Part shown: positions 35,947-46,774 of the stretch, one piece after another
Layout: each line of letters opens with the position of its first letter
How positions within the stretch are numbered: position 1 is the stretch's first letter
Source: Paraescarpia echinospica
Lineage: Eukaryota; Annelida; Polychaeta; Sabellida; Siboglinidae
Assembly: GCA_020002185.1 (NCBI GenBank)
Contig: CM034538.1
Coordinates: 1,654,270-1,718,269, forward strand
Direction: 5' to 3'
Length of the DNA: 64,000 nucleotides
Translations under genes and position numbers: made by a program
The notes under the pieces: generated by a model
Seen by the model: the letters and a program-made list of their open reading frames with translations, nothing else
Databases searched by the model: none
What the model was told of the DNA's origin: nothing

Positions 35947-36148
35947 ATGTGAAGCTATGCTATTTATTAGCATGTCATAGGTAAAGTGATCAACAAAATG
36001 GACTAGATAACTTGTTTATCAATGGGTATTTGCTGAAGCCATATTCTCATCTGCCTGCAGGGGAAGTATTCACAAGGGTGTTGTTTGGCTTATAACCATT
36101 GTCTGTGCACCCTGTGGTGATTCACATTGTGTTACCAGGTATACACAG

Positions 36149-38430
36149 TTAACAAGATTTAACAAGATTGCCATCCAGAAAATTACTCTGGATGGCAGGT
36201 GGACAAGGAAGCCTTTTGGCTTATCGAGAGTCCAATACTTTTTATCTACATGTATCCCGCCTTTTTAAGGTGTGTGTCGATTTTATTTTTAAACATATTC
36301 ACGCTACTAGCACCAACACAATCAGGAGATAATCTGTTCCATTCATTTACAGTCCTTTGTGAGAATGAGAACTTTCGTATATCTAATCTACACTGCTCCT
36401 TTACTAATGTAGCTTCATGTCCTCTGGTCCTTCTATTTTTTTTAACTGAGAAAAAAATGTTTCTATCAATATTTTCATAACCATTCAATATTTTAAACAC
36501 TTCTATGTGATCTCCTCTCAATCTCCTGGTCTCTAGTGTTGTTAAACCACATTCTTTTAGGCGTATTTCGTAGCTAAGATCCCTCAGATTTGGTATCATT
36601 TTAGTCGCTCTCCTCTGTACTCTTTCTAGCATATCTATGTCCTTCTTGCGATATGGCCTCCATGCTTGTATACAATATTCTAAATGAGGCCTCACTATTG
36701 TTTTGTACAGCGGTACTATTAATTCTTTTTTCTTATACGCTATATTTCGCCTAATTAATCCAAGGATTTGATTTCCCTTTGACGCTGCAATTCCGCACTG
36801 CTCTGAAACCTTCATATCAGCACTAATGGTTAACCCCAAGTCCTTTTCTTTTACGGTAGTACTTAGAACAGTACCCCCCATTTTATATTTTACCTCTTCA
36901 TTCCCATGACCTGTGTGGAGGCATTTACATTTCCCAAAATTGAACAGCATTTGCCACTTTTCAGACCATTTGATCAACTTATCAAGATCATCTTGTAAAT
37001 GCTGTCTGTCTCCATCACTTTTAATCCTTCTAAACACTTTTGTATCATCCGCAAATTTTAACACCTTGCTTGGTATATCATCGTCCAAATCGTTGATATA
37101 TATTAAGAATAATATAGGTCCTAGTACTGATCCCTGTGGTACCCCACTCAATACCGATTTCCAGTTTGAAGCCTCCCCATCAACTACTACACGTTGTCTT
37201 CTGTCATTCAGCCATTTTTCTATCAAGTTTATTATACCATTTCCTATGCCATGGGCCTTTAGCTTAAGGAGTAATCTTTGATGTGGTACTTTGTCGAAAG
37301 CTTTTTGAAAATCTAAATAGATGATATCTACTGGTGATCCCTCATCTACCCACCTAGTGATGTCTTCCAAAAAACATAACATATTTGTTAAGCATGACCT
37401 CGCTTTTAAAAACCCATGTTGAGATGGGTTTATCAAGTTATGTTTAACAAGAAAATCCACCATGTGATCTTTAATTAGTCTTTCTAATAATTTGCAAATC
37501 ACTGATGTTAAACTCACTGGTCTATAGTTCTCTGACTTGTTTCTCGAACCTTTTTAAATAACGGTATAATGTTTGCCTCTTTCCATTCTAAAGGAACCCC
37601 TCCCTCTTCTAATGACAAATTGAAAACTGTTGCAAGCGGTACGCTAATTTGTTCTACAATTTCCAATAGTAGTTTGGGCGGAATCCCGTCCACTCCAGGT
37701 GATTTATTATCCTTCATGGCCCTTATTTTCTTAGCTACCATTTCCGAGGTTACAACTAACTGTCCTAAATAGTCTGAATCTGGCCCCTTGAACTTAGCCT
37801 CTGGTACTGGCAGTGAACTAATATCTTCCCTGGTAAACACTGAACTAAAATACTCATTCAGGTCTTCTGCCATTAAGAATCCCTCTGATATTGTATTTCC
37901 AGCACTATCTTCTAGAGGACCGACCTTATCCTGAACTTTCTGTTTGCTTCGAATATACGCATAAAACTCTTACTGTCATGTTTTATATTACTAGCTAATT
38001 TTTTTTCATAGCTTCTCTTTGAATTTCTAATTTCAGCTGTAGCTTGATTAAGTGCTTCTTTATAAATGTTGTAGTCTTCATCATTACCAGTACATCTATA
38101 TGACTTCCACATCATTTGTTTATACTTAATTTTTCTAATGGCTTCTTTCGATAAGTGTTTCTTTTTAGACCGTTTCCCTTGTTTTTTGAAAGGTACAAAT
38201 TTATCGACTATGCACTTAATTTCACTATGTAAGATATTCCAGCATTCAGTTGCTGTCTTATTCTTCAGTGTGTTATTCCAGTCTATCTTTGCTAAATATT
38301 TCATCATGTCCTTATACCTTCCTTTGTGGAAATTTCTCCTATACTGCTTTTTACTATTCCTTTCTGATTTTACTTTGATGGTAAAATGTATCTGGTTGTT
38401 TCTCCTACATTCTTTTTCCTGGTTTTACTT
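36149..38430 (-). mobile_element. CR1/L2-like LINE, 5'-truncated, minus strand
   Basis: The element reads from about 38430 down to 36149. It contains the linker after the endonuclease, the reverse transcriptase and a C-terminal domain, but no ORF1 or endonuclease. The 3' end carries a perfect 11-bp hairpin (stem TGCCATCCAGA, 36169-36179 pairing with 36187-36197) and two copies of a decamer (TTAACAAGAT on the plus strand, 36149-36168). These are typical LINE 3' signals for reverse-transcriptase recognition. Confidence 0.8.
36246..38307 (-). pseudogene. LINE ORF2 reverse transcriptase, frame-broken
   Basis: Non-LTR retrotransposon polymerase for target-primed reverse transcription. Three frames together cover it. 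38307-37912 is a Lys-rich linker with RSYEKKLASNIK. 37873-37514 holds the early RT blocks (KSPGVDGIPPKLL, WKEANIIPLFKK). 37517-36246 holds the core: DFQKAFDKVPH (motif A), GVPQGSVLGP (motif B), FADDTKV (catalytic motif C), then a C-terminal R-x-x-RG-x-x-x-x-L segment ending in KKAGYM. A stop near 37874 and a frameshift near 37515 break it. The FADD box and NYRP-region layout fit the CR1/L2 or jockey group. Confidence 0.85.
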
Positions 38431-38812
38431 TTAATTAAAACATGGTTCTGGTTATGATCACTTCAACGCAAAGGTTCATGCACATTAACAATAACAAAAT
38501 CAGTTAGTTCAAGTTAAGAATACAAAACTAGACATATCACATCCGTCTCAAAGAACTAAGATCTCTCAAGACGTCATTGTTATTTTCCTTGGTCCTATCA
38601 CAGACTCTGTGCAATATGTAGAATGCATTATGTTCCTTTCCTAACATATTGTCGCATGATTGACTGCTATTGATATGGCGTGACACATTCATAATTATGT
38701 GTTTGACAAACTGGTTTCTACTTTACTATGGGGAAAATGCGCAGGTATTTGGCGACGAGTATTTCTACACAGACGCCAGCGATAAGAAACCATGCGATAT
38801 ACAGAGAAGTCC
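38431..38812. other. Probable 3' untranslated or intergenic DNA
   Basis: No coding frame seen. On the minus strand it follows the stop of the Ly6-like exon, so the right part could be that transcript's 3' UTR. Confidence 0.4.
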
Positions 38813-39009
38813 CTAGAGCCAAGTTGCGAGTATAGCGGGAAAGACAACCATTGCAAACGTGGAGACGACGGTGCCAGTTTGGAATGAGGCGCCATTACAC
38901 CGGTCCTTGTTGCAGTAGCAGACCTCCTTCTTCACGCCGGCTCCCGACCCTGAGCTGCAGCCAACCTTGATGGTCTCGTCGCCGCAGCCTCGGCTTATGG
39001 TCTCGAAGT
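38813..39009 (-). CDS. Ly6/QVR-like GPI-anchored protein, last exon
   Basis: A host gene exon. The minus-strand acceptor TTTCTGCTGTTTCAG is followed at 39009 by a frame with one base carried from the previous exon. It encodes a Cys-rich end: G-C-G-x-E followed by VGC, then CYCNKDRCNGA, which fits the closing CxC-x-x-D-x-CN signature of three-finger Ly6/uPAR or sleepless (QVR) proteins. A hydrophobic tail (VSTFAMVVFPAILATWL) follows, as expected for a GPI-attachment signal, then the stop at 38813-38815. The earlier exons lie beyond the LINE at 39030-40753 or outside the window. No disabling change is seen in this exon. Confidence 0.55.
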
Positions 39010-39029
39010 CTGAAACAGCAGAAAGTACA

Positions 39030-40753
39030 CTCAGCACGATTGCAGAACAGTTGTGTCAGAAAGACCACCGCAAATTCTGGAAAGAAATTAAGCACTGTAC
39101 CAACAGTAAAGTAAAACTTCCGACAAACATTGATAATATACACGGTGACGTAAACATCGGGTCAATGTGGAAGCATCATTATGAACATTTATTTAATGAT
39201 GTGGAGGATAGTCGATGTGATAAAGTTTGTTATGACTGTTCCACTGACAATACAGGAATGACTGTTGGTACAGTTGAACTGATGGATATTATTAATGGAC
39301 TCTCAAAAAATAAGTCACCAGGTCTGGACGGTATCAGTGCAGAACATATTAAGTTCGCTGATTATCAACTCGCTGTGCTTTTGTCTATCCTTGTGTCTTC
39401 GATTCTGGTGCATGGTTATTTACCAAAAGAAATTTCACAGTCTGTTATTGTACCAATTATTAAAGACAAAAATATACGAGTAAACGACAAAGGGAATTAT
39501 AGGCCAATATGTCTATCGAATATATTTTCGAAGATAATAGACACTGTTCTTTTTAACAGAATGAAAATGTACTTGGAAACCACTCCTAATCAATTTGGCT
39601 TTAAGCCTAAACATGGAACGGAGTTATGCGTGTTTGCATTTAAGGAATTATTAAGGTTCTACACTGAACGTGGTTCAGCTATGCACGTCGCATTTTTAGA
39701 TGCATCAAAGGCGTTTGATCGTGTCAACCGAAATAAACTTATAACGAAACTAGAACAACGAAATGTACCGAACTATATCTTAAGAATACTCAGCAATGAA
39801 TTCAATAATCAATGTGTATGCATACGATGGGGAAATGCCTACTCGGACTTCTTCTCGGTAGGCAATGGTGTTAAGCAAGGTGGGAAGTTATCCCCTTTGC
39901 TTTTTAACATTTATATGGATAATCTGAGTATACAACTGCACAAAAAACAAATCGGTTGTAGTCTTGGTAACATGGTTGTTAATCACCGTATATACGCCGA
40001 TGATATACTTATGTTTGCACCTTCTGCTAAAGGACTACAAACACTACTAGACATGTGTTACTCATATGGATGTGAGCACGATGTGCAATACAATGCGAGT
40101 AAATCCCTGGTCATGTACTTTGAATCTAGAAAGTCAAATCTGTCTAAAGAAATGACATTAGGAGGAAAGAAGTTAAACTTTGCCACCTCTTGTAAATATC
40201 TTGGACATGTAATTTCTAATAACTTGTCTGATGAGTCTGACATGCAAGCCAAAGTGAGACTTTTGTATGCCAAGAGTAACATGTTACGTCAAAAGTTTCA
40301 CTTTTGTTCAACTGCTGTAAAAAATAAGCTATTTACAGCGTATTTTGGTAATATCTATATGTGTGCGTTATGGTTGAACTTTAGAAAAGTTAATTTTCAT
40401 CAATTCGTTGTTGCATATAACAACTCTTTCAGGATATTGAACAATTTAGCGCTAGTCACATGTTTGCTACAGCTAATGTCAGCTCGGGTAAATGTGTAAT
40501 CAGAAAGGCTATTTTTAGCTTAATGAATAGGATTGACATGTCTTTGAATCCCATTATTTATAGCATTAAAACTAGCGACGTGTATTGTACTTCGAAACTG
40601 CGGCACCAGTGGGTCCGGGATTTATATAATTTTTAAACATATTGTTCTTATCTATGTATTTTTATATTATCTACATACTTTTATTGATGTATTTATATAT
40701 ATGGACATCATGATTGTCTGAAATAAATACATTATTATTATTATTATTATTAT
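39030..40753 (+). mobile_element. LINE with reverse transcriptase, 5'-truncated
   Basis: The coding part runs to 40499 and, after a frameshift, to about 40637. The RT blocks are KSPGLDGISAEHI, PIIKDKN-x6-GNYRPICL, FLDASKAFDRVN (motif A), GVKQGGKLSP (motif B) and YADDILMFAPS (catalytic motif C), followed by FATSCKYLGH. ORF1 and endonuclease are missing. The 3' end has an AATAAA and a (TTA)n tail (40731-40753). The YADD box and (TTA)n tail set it apart from the minus-strand LINE next door. Insertion close upstream of the Ly6-like exon places it in that gene's intron if the gene is real. Confidence 0.85.
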
Positions 40754-40931
40754 GTTAGTGTTGCTGCAAGCAAATTATATCCTTGTATTCACTCAATTAT
40801 CTAGGCACATGTATTTATTCAATCATTTAGGAATAACGACTGTATCATGATAGAGTCTCTAGGTGAGAAGTGAAATAAAACAAGGATTTAATTCTTCAAA
40901 TAGATTGTAATTCAATGGTTTAACACACAAA

Positions 40932-41165
40932 TCATAGCCGCGACACAGGGGGCGCTGCTGACTTAATTTCCAAAGGAATCCGTGGATGACCTCCAAGTTC
41001 TGTTGGTGCTTTGTCCATCCCCATTTCTCCAAGCATTCGATTCAACTTCTCGAACTGCGCCCGAGTCAATCGTAGATGACGCTGAAAGTAAAATGTTGAA
41101 TCGTTTCGTTTGTCCGTTCTGATGGGAAATGAACGATTAGACTGCGCCGGATTTACTTCAAACAA
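40932..41165 (-). pseudogene. PIF/Harbinger-like transposase fragment
   Basis: A 77-residue minus-strand frame with the pattern F-x-RHLRLTR-x-QFE-x-L-x-x-ML followed by a Gly/His/Pro/Ile-PLEIK stretch. This recalls the N-terminal part of DDE_4-type (Harbinger, HARBI1-like) transposases. No catalytic region is seen and it ends in an unrelated tail. Assignment is tentative. Confidence 0.35.
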
Positions 41166-41520
41166 TTAGTATGCCCACGTAGATGCCATGAAAATATTTC
41201 TAAGTGCACATGCACGCATGTCCAAATCTGCTCGATAAATAACGAACGAAGTCGGCGTTATTTCGCGAGCAGCTCGACGAATAAGAAGTCTTACTTTTCC
41301 CATCGAAACAAATAAATACACGCACGAAACGATTAAACAGCGTCGGATTAAAATTCATTTCAAACAATTTGTATGTCCACGTATATGCCTTGAAAATATA
41401 TCTAAGTGCACATGCATGCATGTCCAGATCTGCTCGATAAATAACGATCAAAATTGACGTTATTTGTCGACCTGCTCGATCAGATTCGGCGTTATTTATC
41501 GAGCAGCTCGAGAAATCGCC
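41131..41520. repeat. Tandem repeat of about 190 bases with internal inverted repeats
   Basis: Two diverged copies (about 41131-41290 and 41320-41515) share the words CCACGTAKATGCC, CTAAGTGCACATGCA and CTGCTCGATAAATAACG. The last also occurs inverted (CGTTATTTATCGAGCAG), so each unit can fold into a hairpin. This is consistent with a non-autonomous DNA transposon or satellite. 41520-41750 has nothing recognised. Confidence 0.7.
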
Positions 41521-41754
41521 TGAGCCTAAACACAATGCAGTAAACGTGTAAACTTCATGGGCTGTTTTTAGATTTTTGTGGTGATCAATTCCATTATGAA
41601 ATGTAATTATTTAACATTAATTGGGATAGTTGTTTTATAATGCAGACAACTTTATGATGCAGACAACTGAGAAGAGATGAGTAGCCAGTCAGAAAAACGG
41701 GTGATTTGCTGAAGTTGTGTCACTGCAACAATCAAAGAAAAGACGCGAAGACAA

Positions 41755-43500
41755 AATTACAGTTGACTACACAAAGTGTGTAATATGTCAAGAACAAATG
41801 ACCAAAGGACTATTTAATGTGTAGGTCAAAACAACACCAAAAATTGTTTTGACAATGACAGCTAGGCAGGACGAAAGCTTCCGCAGGCTGCGCGATGATG
41901 TTGCCGTGGAAACATGGGTGGCCAACAAATCACCAAAAAGGCAAAATGTAGGAATGTGTACCTGAATGAAGAGTTTTAAACTCGCAAAAAAAGCATCATC
42001 GAGGGGGTACCTCAACCTCGGCAGAGAATGAGTGCAGTACTTCATCCGCAACAGCACACATTTCTACTAAGCAAAGCATACCAACATTTGAGGCAAACAT
42101 GAATGCAGCACGATTCCCCAGACACTGTTCAATGGAGACGAAACTATGAGGTATGCAGGTTCAAAGGCTAGCTTTGTCAAGACTCTGAAAGAAGAAACCA
42201 AAGTGGTCAATGCTCCTGGTCTACCAAATGAGATGCGGAAGACGGCAGTGGTGGTGGATGCCATGTAAGCTGTTCGCCGTTGGTCATTCCACAAAGACGA
42301 ACCATTTGGAGCCATTGCAACACGCTACAAGAGGATTCTTACTCAAGATGTACCTGCTGGTACAAGTATCATACACTTCTGCTGTGACCGGTACAATGCC
42401 CAAAGCGTAAAGTCATCCGTGCAGCAACACAGATATGCCCGGTCACGACCAGCAAGGCTGTTTGAGGTCAATGAGCAGTACAGAGCTCATGATCCACGGG
42501 AGTTCTTCTCTGTGTCGGCCAACAAGGCGGGATTGCTGAACTTTCTATGTGAAACATGGAGTAAGGAAGAGCAGCTAGCATCAACGATGGGCTTGACGCG
42601 ACTGTACCTGGGTGGCGGTTTCAAGGAAGAAACCAAGAGATGGTGGTTACGCAGGGTTTAGTTACAGATGTGCCTAATATGGAGTCAACTCAACAGGAGG
42701 CAGACATCAGAGTAATTCTTCACACCATATACAGTGTCCAGAATGAAGGTGTCAACCGAGTGATTATCCTCGCCAATGACACAAACATAATTGTCATGTG
42801 CGTCTATTATGCTTGCACGCTGTTGAAAGATCTGCCAGAACTGTGGGTTCGAACTGCGCCAGATAGCTATCTACCGATCCATGAGATGGGTGCTGCTCTT
42901 GGACCCACGCAGTGCCATGCACTTCTCTTCCTGCACAGGCTTAGTGGGCTAGACACAACCAGCTATCCACATTTCACTGGTAGGAAGGTGTGGATGAACC
43001 GCAGCAAGGCAACGGACATATCTGCATTTGATAACTTTGCCCAACAAGATGACGCGCATGTAACAGCAAACATGATCATCCAGGAAAGAGACCTTACGAT
43101 CGCTGTGTACACCAACAAAGACGATACGTTCGAAGGATCGGATCTTGGAAAGCTTGGAGTTTACAAGTTCCTGAACAACAAGTCAACGCTGTTGAAATTA
43201 CTTCCACCAACAGAAGATGCAGTTCTTCTTCATTTGAAACGTGCAGCTCTGGCGACTATGATAGACAAGTGTGCTCATGTCAGCAATCCCGTCTTCTTTA
43301 ACGGCAAGCTTGCTCCAGTGGCATCCACACAACCTGCCAGCCCACTGGAGATGATAAAGACCATATTCTGCGGCTGCACCAAAGGATGCAACAGAAACTG
43401 CTCATGTGCCAAGAAAAACATTGCCTGTTAAATTAGTTGTCGCTGCCAGGGATCGGTCAAAAAGTGCAGCCGTGCGATGTATGCTGCAAAAAGGTTTGAC
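41755..43500 (+). pseudogene. CXC-domain repeat-family protein, broken
   Basis: A decayed member of a multi-copy invertebrate protein family. Pieces in order: a CVICQEQ zinc-type start near 41775; a segment with FKEETKVV-like and IHFCCDRY-N-AQS motifs (42140-42420); F-EVNEQYRA and ANKAGLL (42440-42560); then an open frame 42640-43431. That frame has QQEADIRVILHTIY and an ILANDTNIIVM acidic block, reminiscent of PIN/FEN-like nuclease folds, a SGLDTTSY block, and a C-terminal Cys cluster (CGCTKGCNRNCSCAKK) like a Tesmin/TSO1 CXC half. Stops at about 42268, 42660 and 43431 and frame changes show it is not functional. The true activity of the family is unknown to me. Confidence 0.5.
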
Positions 43501-43534
43501 AGTTGCGAAAGCAGCGTATCAGAGAGTGACAATT

Positions 43535-44219
43535 AACGGAAACTGACAGCACTTCTAATGCAGAACTGTTAACCTTCCAGCAAGGAGGCTTATGCACATC
43601 CTACCGAGGCTATATTTGGCGGAGATAGATCGTTGAAATTGGTGGTGTATCAAAGTTCATAAGCAAGTGGAATTACTGATTGATAAGTATTATTCTTGCC
43701 TTAATATCATTCATAAAGTAGCAGTAAACATATATTGAGTAGCAGTTGTGCTTAAAGTTAGTTAGATAAAGTATTTTAGGACACTTTAGTCTAGTGAGTG
43801 ATAATAGGGTACGTTAGCTTACGGCTACGATAAGTTTGTAAACAAGATTTAACAAACCTCGTTATGTGGTAGAATATATAGGTGATAAAGTAACAACCAT
43901 AAACTACCTACATAAGATAATATCTGTGTAAGTCAGTACCTGCTAGACATTTTGATAAGGTAGCTTTGTTGTTAAAATTAAGCATTTGCGATAATCGGGC
44001 GAACTAAGTTTATGTAGCTAGTGTCTCTCTTATTCGCTAGGGCGCTGTATAACCTAAATAAATAAGGCAGTCTAGCGTACGCAATCTTACGAAAAGTGTA
44101 ACATTTGTGCACAGAAAACAGTCTTCTTAAAGACTACATAGACAGTGAATAGTGTAAACACAGTTGACAAAACTATTTTAAATAGCTAATTAGATTATTA
44201 TTATTAAATAAATTCTGAT
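43535..44219 (+). other. Probable LINE 5' untranslated region
   Basis: No coding frame. It lies directly before ORF1 of the split LINE and is AT-rich, with no repeat recognised. The LINE's true 5' end is not defined. Confidence 0.35.
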
Positions 44220-45348
44220 ATGGCGCCTTGCAAGCGGCAAGTCAAGGCAAAGAGACACTTGGTGTGCGACGACTGCCACAGTTGGGTGGATTTTGCCTTG
44301 TCCGGCTGTACGAAGTCATGGACAGAAACCAAGGAAGAGGGATTCACCTTTCAGTGCGTGGGGTGTTGGAAGGTGAAATGTCTGGAGAAAGAGGTAGCTA
44401 GGTTGGTAGATATTGTGAAGGGGATGGAGATGAGAATCAGCAAGGAGACAGATGGAATGGAGAGAGACGACAGGGATAAAGTTGGGAATACTGTGAAACT
44501 GAAGGAGCAGAGTAGTGGCAACAAGACCGAGGAAAGGAGACTGAGAGGAGGGAAGGTGATCGGAGGGGAAGAAAGTGGAGGATCGACGGCAGGAAATGTG
44601 ACAGGTGTGAAGGTGGCAGGAGAGAAAGTGACCGTAGAGAAAGAGGTAGGAGGGAAAAAGAGACGGGAGAGGAGAGAAGGAAATGCAATGGGAGGAAAGA
44701 TGACGGGAAGAAAGGAAGTGAGAGTACATGTGACAGAAGAGAAGTCGGGAGGGACGATGACAGGAAGAAAGGTGACAAGAGAAACAGCGTCAGGAAAGAA
44801 TGGAACGGACGAGATTGTGACGGGAGAGCAGAAGACAGGGGAACAAGATTACAACCAGACAGATGCAAACCGTAGAAAGAGCTACACTGAGGCAGTGATT
44901 GAGGGGGCAATGAGGAAAGAGAGGGTGTTTATGGGCGATTCGATTATGAGAAAGACAGATAAGACTCTAAGCGAGGGGGAGGACGTCGTTGTTTGTCTAC
45001 CGGGGGCTAGGATAGAACATGTAACTGAAAGGGTAGAGAAGGTACTGGGGCATGGCAAGGGAGGGTCTATACTAGTACATGTAGGGACAAATAACGCAGA
45101 GAGGGAGGGAACAACTGGGATAGTTCAGAAGTACAGACAGTTAGTGAAGAAGTTAAAGAAGACAAGAGTAGAACAGATTATCCTCTCAGGAATTTTGCCA
45201 GTAATGGGAGGAAGGGGGCCGACATATAGAAACTGCAAGAGGATGGCGATCAACGCACTAGTTTAGCAGATGTGTAAAGAAGAGGGGGTGGGATTCGTAG
45301 ATTTATGGGGATACTTTGTTGGGAGGGAAGATATGTACATGAGAGATG
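44220..45348 (+). pseudogene. LINE ORF1 (PHD-like finger plus SGNH esterase), split by the Polinton
   Basis: The N-terminus has a PHD-like finger (C-x2-C-x-x-W...C...C-x2-C, residues about 17-45), then a Glu/Lys-rich coiled-coil-like segment and a degenerate Gly/Lys/Arg-rich VTG-x-K repeat (about 110-215). An SGNH-hydrolase domain follows with FMGDSIM (block I, catalytic Ser), PGARI (block II) and HVGTNN (block III). Such esterase ORF1 proteins belong to CR1/L2-group LINEs. TAG at 45264-45266 interrupts the frame, which then continues open to 45348, where the Polinton begins. The catalytic Asp codon (45345-45347) lies in the target duplication; the His is on the other side at 62555. Confidence 0.8.
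45343..45348. other. Target-site duplication, left (GAGATG)
   Basis: Six bases directly before the left inverted repeat, identical to 62555-62560 directly after the right one. Six-base duplications are typical of Polinton integrase. Confidence 0.95.
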
Positions 45349-45638
45349 AGTAGTGGTAAGCGGTTCGCCATCCCCGGAAGTGACCTTAGATCAAAGGCTT
45401 TTTCGTTTTTTATAAGTAAAATTCCTACGTTTTTTACCAGTATGAGTGAGCAACGTCAAAAAGTGATTGATGGGGGTCATGAGAAAGAGGGTGTCGCCAT
45501 CTACTGAATAAAGAGGAAATAAATAGGGTGAATGACGAGCTCTAGTGACTAATCAGGTACTAATATGACGAGCTCTAGTGACTAATCAGGTACTAATTAG
45601 GATCAACCTCTAGTGACTAATCAGGTACTAATTAGGGT
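45349..45638 (+). repeat. Left terminal inverted repeat (290 bp)
   Basis: Reverse complement of 62265-62554 with a single mismatch (AGTAAAATT here against AGTAGAATT). The inner third contains three tandem units built on CTAGTGACTAATCAGGTACTAAT. It includes an AATAAA. Confidence 0.97.
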
Positions 45639-45716
45639 GGCTATGAGTAGCGCATTCACTAGAGGGTAGCACTAGCAATAGCTAAAATGTATACCCCTAG
45701 TGACTGAAAAGCGTCG

Positions 45717-46390
45717 ATGGTGGTGCGTATAGGCGATTGTGACGGTGTCAGCGCACCAGATGTCGCTATGGACGGAAAGTGGAAGCACCCTTTTACGTGT
45801 ATAGTGTCCGGCCCTACGGGGTGTGGGAAGACTACTTTCGTTGTACGCCTGTTAAAGTTTGCTTCGTGTATGATTTCGCCGCCACCGGAGAAAATTCTGT
45901 GGTGTTACGGCCAGTGGCAGACCGCTTACGACTCTATGGCCGGCGTGGAATTTGTAGACGGTTTGCCGGATCCGTCGCTTCTGGACGCCAAAACGAGGAC
46001 GCTTCTAGTGCTCGATGACCTTATGTCGGAGACCAATAGTAGCGTCACGACTTTGTTTACTAAAAAAAGTCACCACTGCAACGCGTCCGTCGTACAGCTT
46101 TTGCAGAATCTCTTTCCGAAAGGGAAAGAAAATCGCACAATCAGTTTAAACGCGCAGTATATGGTCCTCTTCAAGAGTCCCCGGGACGCGGGGCAAGTAG
46201 GCACCTGGCGAAGCAGATGTATCCGGGCAGTGTCAACTACATGGTGGAGGCGTACAAGGATGCCACGTCGGCCGCCTACGGTTACCTCCTGGTGGATCTG
46301 AAACAGGAAACGCCGGAAACCATGCGCCTGCGTACGGAAATTTTTCCCGACGACCCCGTTCAGTACGTCTATGTGCCGACGAGACTATAA
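45717..46390 (+). pseudogene. DNA-packaging ATPase (FtsK/HerA type), frameshifted
   Basis: A motor that would pump element DNA into capsids. The P-loop GPTGCGKTT is at residues 32-40, Walker B LLVLDDLM at 96-103, and a LFTKKSHH segment follows that fits the A32-like packaging clade. Near 46200 a one-base loss moves the reading to another frame. The family C-terminus (a PGSVNYM-like block, then YVPTRL) is readable up to TAA 46388-46390. ATG 45717 is the first start, but ATG 45768 matches the start of the homologues in copies A and B (M-D-x-x-WKHPF). The gene lies next to the left inverted repeat. It is labelled a pseudogene because of the shift, which could also be a base-calling error. Confidence 0.9.
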
Positions 46391-46429
46391 AAAAGGTGGG
46401 GCGCGCCGCGGCCGCCGTCATTCGACAGG

Positions 46430-46774
46430 ATGACAGAGCGCGTGAAGAGGCACATCCTTGCCCTGCAGCTGTTGCGCCGCTACAAGGGGAATACGAATCT
46501 GAGAAAGGCGGTAATCACTCACGCGGACGCCGACCTCATCTGCAGTCTGGCCGACTGCGCGTATAACATTCTGCGAGGGAACGTGAAATTGACGCCTAAC
46601 AACCGAAAAGTGCTGACAAAGTTCAGGAACAATTTGCGCAAGTTAGCGTCGAAAAAAGTACCCATCAAACGGAAGAGGGCCGTCCTGCAGACGGGTTCGG
46701 GCGCGTTTCTGACGGCGCTGCTGGCGCCGTTGGCGAGCACCTTTCTGCCCCTCCTCAGGCAGGCTTTCGGTTGA
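46430..46774 (+). CDS. Small conserved Polinton late protein (114 aa)
   Basis: A basic protein of a type I recognise from animal Polintons/adintoviruses: a helical N-terminal half with DLICSLADCAYNILRGNV, an R-rich linker (KKVPIKRKR) and a Gly/Leu/Ala-rich hydrophobic tail (LLAPLASTFLPLLRQAFG). The tail could be membrane-active, as in adenovirus pX/pVI-type peptides, but function is not established. ATG 46430 follows the ATPase stop by 39 bases, and a TATAAAAAAGG lies just upstream. It overlaps the next gene by one base (TGATG). Confidence 0.7.
   Translation: MTERVKRHILALQLLRRYKGNTNLRKAVITHADADLICSLADCAYNILRGNVKLTPNNRKVLTKFRNNLRKLASKKVPIKRKRAVLQTGSGAFLTALLAPLASTFLPLLRQAFG

Noticed and set aside
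44316..44910. Ser/Leu/Pro-rich minus-strand frames
   Set aside because: Complement of the Gly/Lys/Arg-rich part of LINE ORF1; shadows only.
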